The notes under the pieces: model-generated
What the model was told of the DNA's origin: nothing
What the model saw: only the letters and a program-made list of their open reading frames with translations
Databases searched by the model: none
Source of the DNA: Buchnera aphidicola (Cinara pseudotaxifoliae)
GTDB taxonomy: Bacteria; Pseudomonadota; Gammaproteobacteria; Enterobacterales; Enterobacteriaceae
Assembly: GCF_900128595.1 (NCBI RefSeq)
Contig: NZ_LT635893.1
Location: 186,001 to 250,000, forward strand
Direction: 5' to 3'
Length of the DNA: 64,000 bases
Shown: positions 59,557 through 64,000 of the stretch, piece after piece
Position numbering within the stretch: position 1 is the stretch's first letter
Layout: the number at the start of each line of letters is the position of its first letter
Position numbers and translations under genes: made by a program

Positions 59557-60843
59557 TTAAAAATGACAAATAGAATAAAATTTTTCAAAAAAAGATGGAA
59601 ATGTTTTGTTAACACACTTTGGATTCAATAACGTTACTGATGTTCCAGATAAAGCAATTAAAGAAAAACACATTGCTATACGATGATCATTGTATGTATT
59701 AATAGTAGCATGTAAAAATTTTTTTACCGGATAAACAATAATAAAATCACGTCCTTCTTGCACTCGAGCGCCAATTTTTTTTAATTCAGTTGTCATAGCG
59801 TATAAACGATCTGTTTCTTTAACTCTCCAATTGTATATATTTTTAATGTAAACAAAATCATCTGCAAATAAACCTAACATAGCAATTGTCATAGCTGCAT
59901 CTGGAATATGATTACAGTCAATAGTAATACCAGATAAATTATTTTTAATACAAATTAATGAATTTTTTTTCCAAAAAATAGATACTCCCATTTTTTTTAA
60001 TACATCAACAAATTTTATATCTCCTTGTATACTATTTTTTTTTATTCCATTGATTTTTATAGATTTTCCTTTTATAGCTGCAGCTGCTAAAAAATAGGTA
60101 GCAGAAGACATATCGCTTTCTACTAAATATTTTTTAGGAGAAATGTACATTTGATTTCCTTCAACATAAAAATACTTATAATTATCTATAATATTTACTG
60201 AAATACCAAATGTTTTCATTAAATTAATAGTTAAATCAATATATGGTTTAGATACTAATACACCTTTAACAACAATTGTTGTGTCTAATTTTGCTAAAGG
60301 AGCAATCATTAATAAAGAACTTAAAAACTGACTTGATATTGTGCCATCAACAAAAATTTTTCCACCTGTAAATCCTCCTCGTACATATATAGGAGGATAT
60401 TCCAAGTTATTTAAATAAATAATATCAGCTCCTCCTATTCGTAATGATTCTACTAGGTGGTGAATCGGTCTTTCTTGCATTCTTTCGTCACCTGTTAAAA
60501 GTACTTTATTGTTTCCAATAGATAATGCTGCTAGTAGTGGACGCATAGCAGTCCCCGCGTTACCTAAATATAAAGTAATTTTTTTTTCTATGCAAAAAGA
60601 ACCGGAAAGCCCTTCAATTATACATTCTGATTTATTAGAATCCCAATAACAGGATACGCCTAATTGAGATAATGCTTTTAACATATATTTAACATCATCA
60701 CTATATAATAAATTTTTTATAACTGTATTACCTTTAGATATAGCTGATAACAATAATACTCGATTTGAAATACTTTTTGATCCTGGTAAATTTAATTCAC
60801 CTTCAATATATTTAATAGGTGATAAAGTCAAACTTTTTTGCAT
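59557..60843 (-). CDS. aroA: 3-phosphoshikimate 1-carboxyvinyltransferase (EPSP synthase)
   Basis: Sixth step of the shikimate pathway, feeding tryptophan and other aromatics. Motifs: LPGSKSISNRVLLLSA, LGNAGTAMRPLLAALS, DERMQERPIHHLVESLRIGGA, DGTISSQFLSSLLM, VESDMSSATYFLAAAA, NWRVKETDRL and YNDHRIAMCFSL. It is 428 aa against 427 in E. coli, with all recognised substrate-binding blocks intact. It follows serC as in the E. coli serC-aroA operon. Confidence 0.98.
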   Translation of the reverse strand: MQKSLTLSPIKYIEGELNLPGSKSISNRVLLLSAISKGNTVIKNLLYSDDVKYMLKALSQLGVSCYWDSNKSECIIEGLSGSFCIEKKITLYLGNAGTAMRPLLAALSIGNNKVLLTGDERMQERPIHHLVESLRIGGADIIYLNNLEYPPIYVRGGFTGGKIFVDGTISSQFLSSLLMIAPLAKLDTTIVVKGVLVSKPYIDLTINLMKTFGISVNIIDNYKYFYVEGNQMYISPKKYLVESDMSSATYFLAAAAIKGKSIKINGIKKNSIQGDIKFVDVLKKMGVSIFWKKNSLICIKNNLSGITIDCNHIPDAAMTIAMLGLFADDFVYIKNIYNWRVKETDRLYAMTTELKKIGARVQEGRDFIIVYPVKKFLHATINTYNDHRIAMCFSLIALSGTSVTLLNPKCVNKTFPSFFEKFYSICHF

Positions 60844-60900
60844 AATAAATAAATTCCTGTAAATAAATAGTAGTAATTATAAAAATGTTTGTGTATTATT

Positions 60901-61989
60901 TTAACGGAATTTTTCTTCAAAATATTTCATAAAATTAATTAAACAATAAATTCCTTTAATAGGCATAGCATTATAAATAGAAGCTCGAATTCCTCCTACT
61001 AAAGAGTGTCCTTTTAATCCTAATAATTTATATTTTTCGGCAGTATCAACAAATAAATTTGTTAATTCATTTTTTGTTAAATGAAATGTAACATTCATAC
61101 GTGATTGATGAGAAGATATAACATAATTTTTATAAAAATCAGTGGAACTTAAATATTGATACAACAATTTTGCTTTTTTTTTATTATTTTTTTCTATAAC
61201 CGATAAACCACCTAAATTTTTAATCCATTTAAAAACTAATCCAGCTACGTACCATGAAAATACACTTGGAGTATTGAACATAGAATTTGATTTCATTAAT
61301 AATTGATAATTTAATATAGAAGGAGACTGTATATTTGGTTGCATTAATAAATCATCACGAACAATTACTACTGTAATACCTGCTGGGCCAATATTTTTTT
61401 GAGAACATGCATAAATAATACCATATTTTTCTACATTAATTTTTCGTGATAAAATAGTAGAAGAAAAATCACCAACTATAATTTTATTATCAAATATAGG
61501 TTCTTCAAAAATTTCTATTCCTTCAATGGTTTCATTTGGACAATAATGTAAATATGTATAGTTAGTAGATATATTCCATTTTTTTACTGGCTCAATAAAT
61601 ATTGTTTTATCTTGTAATACTTTTCGTACCGACACATACGTAGGAACACAGTATTTTTTTGCCTCTTGAAAAGCACATAATGACCAATACCCACTATGAA
61701 TATAGTCTGGTTGTGTAAACTTACGCTTTAAATTTAACGGAATAGCAGAAAATTGACCTCTTGCTCCACCATGACAAAATAAAACATGATAATTTTTCGG
61801 TATATTTAATATAGAACGTAAATCTTGTTCAACTTGAAAAGTATATTCTATAAACTTTTGACTACGGTGACTTATCTCAAGAATTGAAGATTGAGAATTA
61901 TTCCAATTAAAAAAATTTTTTTTTATTTCAGATAAAACTACTTTAGGAAGAATAGATGGACCAGGATTAAAATTATACACGATAGCCAT
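60901..61989 (-). CDS. serC: Phosphoserine aminotransferase
   Basis: PLP enzyme of serine synthesis. Conserved blocks: YNFNPGPSILPKVVL, VLFCHGGARGQFSAIPLN, HYCPNETIEGIEI, ADFSSTIL-like DFSSTILSRKINV, YACSQKNIGPAGITVVIVRDDLL (PLP lysine) and GGIRASIYNAMPIKG. The ATG at 61989, with a GGTGA site just upstream, gives 362 aa, exactly the E. coli length; an ATG at 62007 is less likely. It supplies serine for GlyA and TrpB in this window. Confidence 0.97.
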   Translation of the reverse strand: MAIVYNFNPGPSILPKVVLSEIKKNFFNWNNSQSSILEISHRSQKFIEYTFQVEQDLRSILNIPKNYHVLFCHGGARGQFSAIPLNLKRKFTQPDYIHSGYWSLCAFQEAKKYCVPTYVSVRKVLQDKTIFIEPVKKWNISTNYTYLHYCPNETIEGIEIFEEPIFDNKIIVGDFSSTILSRKINVEKYGIIYACSQKNIGPAGITVVIVRDDLLMQPNIQSPSILNYQLLMKSNSMFNTPSVFSWYVAGLVFKWIKNLGGLSVIEKNNKKKAKLLYQYLSSTDFYKNYVISSHQSRMNVTFHLTKNELTNLFVDTAEKYKLLGLKGHSLVGGIRASIYNAMPIKGIYCLINFMKYFEEKFR

Positions 61990-62043
61990 ATTTATCACCA
62001 ATATCATTGTTATATTTTAGGCGCTCTAGGACAGAGAAGTTGA

Positions 62044-62061
62044 TTTTTTTTTTTTTTTTTT
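62044..62061. repeat. Run of 18 T (A on the coding strand) before serC
   Basis: The longest homopolymer seen in the window, between the serS stop codon and serC. It lies in non-coding DNA and next to an unusually GC-rich short segment (62020-62043). Length is likely to vary. Confidence 0.7.
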
Positions 62062-62093
62062 ATTTAAAATACACACCAAAATTTTTTATTAAA

Positions 62094-63398
62094 TTAAATT
62101 AAAAATTTCATACCGTTCATGTAAGGCTGTTGTAATACTTTTGGAATAGAAATTTTTCCATTAGAACACTGAAAATTTTCTAAAATAGCAGCTAAAGTTC
62201 TTCCGACAGCTAACCCTGAACCATTTAGAGTGTGTAAAAAAAAATTTTTTTTATTATCGTTATCTTTATAACGAGCATTAATCCTTCTAGCTTGAAAATC
62301 ACCAATCATTGAACATGAAGATACTTCTCGATATGTTTTTTGAGCAGGAAACCATACTTCTAAATCATATGTTTTTTGAGATGAAAAACCTAGTTCGCCT
62401 GTACATAACAATATTTTTCTATATGGTAATCGTAATAATTGCAATATTTTTTCTGCATGCTGTGTTAAGATTTCAAGCGTATTTTCAGATTTTTGCGGAT
62501 GTACAATTTGTATAATTTCAACTTTATCGAACTGACGATTCCTAATTAATCCCTTAACATTCTTTCCATAAGTATTTTTTTCAGCACGAAAACAAGAACT
62601 AAGAGCAACAAATTTTAATGGTAATTCTTTAGATAAAATAATTTTATTTTGAACCAAATTAACCAAAGGCACTTCAGATGTTGGTATTAAAAATAATTTA
62701 TCATATTCATTCTTTTGGCAATTACCATGCAATGTGTATGTATGAAATAAATCTGATTTAAATTTTGGTAATTGACCTGTACCAAACATACAAGAATCTT
62801 TCACGATATAAGGTATATATACTTCTTTATATCCATGTATTTGAGTATGTATATCTAGCATGAATTGTCCTAATGCACGATGTAGTCGCGCAATTGAACC
62901 TTTCATGATTACATAACCAGAACCAGAAATAACAGAAGATGTCTTCCAATCGAATCCTTGTAATTTATTTCCAATTTCTATATGATCCATGATAGAAAAA
63001 TTGTATTTATTTTTTTTTCCCCATGAATAAATTTTCTTATTTTTTTTCTCTCCAATACCTATTGGTACATCATGATGCGGTGTATTAGGAATAACAATAA
63101 GCATGTCATGTATTTTTTTTTTTATTTTTTCTAATTTTTTTTTTAGACTGTTAATAATCAAACGAGAGGTAATAATTTTATTTTTAAAAATGTCACATTC
63201 ATGAAAAAATTTTTTTCTATAAACTAAATGTTTTGACATTCGCTTGTGTTCTGATATTTTCTTTTCACTGCAAATCTGTAGTTTTTTACGTTTTTTTTCT
63301 AATTTTTCAAATTTATTTATATTTAGAACATAATTTTTTTTCTTTAATTGATCTTGATAAAAAGAATAATTATTTTTAATTGTATTAAAATTTAACAT
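62094..63398 (-). CDS. serS: Seryl-tRNA synthetase
   Basis: Class II synthetase. An N-terminal lysine-rich coiled coil (about residues 25-105) would contact the long arm of tRNA-Ser. The catalytic core shows TGQLPKFKSDLFHTY, LIPTSEVPLVNLVQNKI, SSCFRAEKNTYGKNVKGLIRNRQFDKVEI (motif 2) and LNGSGLAVGRTLAAILENFQ (motif 3). It is 434 aa against 430 in E. coli. It starts the serS-serC-aroA reverse-strand series, opposite trxB. Confidence 0.97.
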   Translation of the reverse strand: MLNFNTIKNNYSFYQDQLKKKNYVLNINKFEKLEKKRKKLQICSEKKISEHKRMSKHLVYRKKFFHECDIFKNKIITSRLIINSLKKKLEKIKKKIHDMLIVIPNTPHHDVPIGIGEKKNKKIYSWGKKNKYNFSIMDHIEIGNKLQGFDWKTSSVISGSGYVIMKGSIARLHRALGQFMLDIHTQIHGYKEVYIPYIVKDSCMFGTGQLPKFKSDLFHTYTLHGNCQKNEYDKLFLIPTSEVPLVNLVQNKIILSKELPLKFVALSSCFRAEKNTYGKNVKGLIRNRQFDKVEIIQIVHPQKSENTLEILTQHAEKILQLLRLPYRKILLCTGELGFSSQKTYDLEVWFPAQKTYREVSSCSMIGDFQARRINARYKDNDNKKNFFLHTLNGSGLAVGRTLAAILENFQCSNGKISIPKVLQQPYMNGMKFLI

Positions 63399-63728
63399 AG
63401 TATTTATAATTTTCCAGTATACAAATTTTTAATAAATCTATAATATGTATAAAATATATAATTTATTATATACATAATGCTTAATAAAATTAATTCATAA
63501 ATACTGCATATTTCTTATATTATTAAAATTTTTTATAATTTTATTATTACAATCTATACTTTATATAAATAAATATTTTAATTATCAAAAGAATATAAAA
63601 AATGAACAAAATTATATTAAAAAAATAATAATTCTATTATTATACACAAAATCTTACTTTTATTATATTAACTATTTTTTTTATTTGAAAATTTCAAAAT
63701 AAAAATTATTTTAATAAGGAACATTAAT
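63399..63728. other. Divergent serS/trxB intergenic region
   Basis: 330 bases without a gene. It should carry both outward promoters. AAGGA at 63716-63720 is the trxB ribosome site. No tRNA or strong hairpin is seen. Confidence 0.55.
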
Positions 63729-64000
63729 ATGGCTGAAATAAAAAAACAATACGCGCAATTAATCATTATTGGATCAGGACCAGCGGGATATACGGCAGCA
63801 ATTTATTCTGCTCGATCTAACATTGATACTATATTAATAACTGGATCTCAGCCAGGTGGACAGTTAGTGCAAACAAATGAAATAGAAAACTGGCCAGGAG
63901 ACTATAATCATATTAGCGGAATGACATTAATGGATCGTATGTTATGCCATGTAAAAAAATTTTCTGTTAATGTTATTCGTGATGTAATTAAATCTGTAAA
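63729..64000 (+). CDS. trxB: Thioredoxin reductase, 3' end outside the window
   Basis: FAD/NADPH enzyme that reduces thioredoxin. The 90 visible residues hold the FAD-binding start LIIIGSGPAGYTAAIYSARSN and the conserved GGQLVQTNEIENWPGD. The ATG at 63729 has AAGGA 8 bases upstream. The frame stays open to the last base; the redox CxxC and the NADPH domain lie beyond the window. It is divergent from serS, as in other Buchnera. Confidence 0.96.
   Translation, partial: MAEIKKQYAQLIIIGSGPAGYTAAIYSARSNIDTILITGSQPGGQLVQTNEIENWPGDYNHISGMTLMDRMLCHVKKFSVNVIRDVIKSV

Overview
The window is a very AT-rich stretch of a strongly reduced gammaproteobacterial chromosome. Almost every gene has a clear, colinear Escherichia coli homologue, and gene content and order match Buchnera aphidicola, the obligate aphid endosymbiont. 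Three points support this. The 16S rRNA gene with tRNA-Ile and tRNA-Ala lies after argS, with no 23S or 5S gene behind it. flhB and flhA persist among housekeeping genes. The chromosomal trpD-trpCF-trpB-trpA cluster has no trpE or trpG. I cannot resolve the host lineage. No mobile element, prophage, CRISPR array or recently transferred gene is visible.

Layout: 0-4 kb holds the 3' part of dnaE facing proS. 4.5-9.5 kb holds flhB-flhA facing argS. 9.5-11.75 kb is the split rRNA operon (promoter, boxA, 16S, tRNA-Ile, tRNA-Ala, terminator). 11.9-14.5 kb holds dnaQ, tRNA-Asp, grpE, smpB and tadA. 14.5-19.3 kb is the reverse-strand lepA-lepB-rnc-era-acpS cluster. 19.6-26.4 kb holds mnmA, fabI, rnb, a MarC-family membrane gene, lipB and lipA. 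26.5-34.8 kb is a reverse-strand block: trpD, trpCF, trpB, trpA, yciC, yciA, sppA. 35.5-42.6 kb holds rluB, suhB, rlmN, hisS, glyA and pgl. 42.9-49.6 kb holds mfd, gapA, fldA, a 1.46-kb gene-free gap and the NIF3 gene ybgI. 49.7-56 kb holds sucA, sucB, gpmA and pfkA. 56.3-63.4 kb is the reverse-strand series serS, serC, aroA, rpsA, tpiA. The window ends in the 5' part of trxB.

Function: the set covers replication and proofreading (dnaE, dnaQ), translation and tRNA/rRNA processing, the flagellar-type export gate, lipoate synthesis with its user 2-oxoglutarate dehydrogenase, lower glycolysis (pfkA, tpiA, gapA, gpmA), and amino-acid synthesis that would feed the host (trp genes, aroA, serC, glyA).

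The most interesting signals are eroded proteins inside conserved gene order. SuhB has lost all four metal ligands of its phosphatase site but keeps its fold, while the rRNA leader still carries the boxA element that SuhB-containing antitermination complexes act on. FlhB has lost the NPTH self-cleavage motif. Prolyl-tRNA synthetase has lost the core of its editing domain. RNase III has Asn at a catalytic Asp position, although the 16S precursor stem it should cut is intact. Mfd lacks its UvrB-like module. A well-formed terminator hairpin sits alone in the trpD-rluB gap with no gene in front of it. I found no multi-gene system that looks new.
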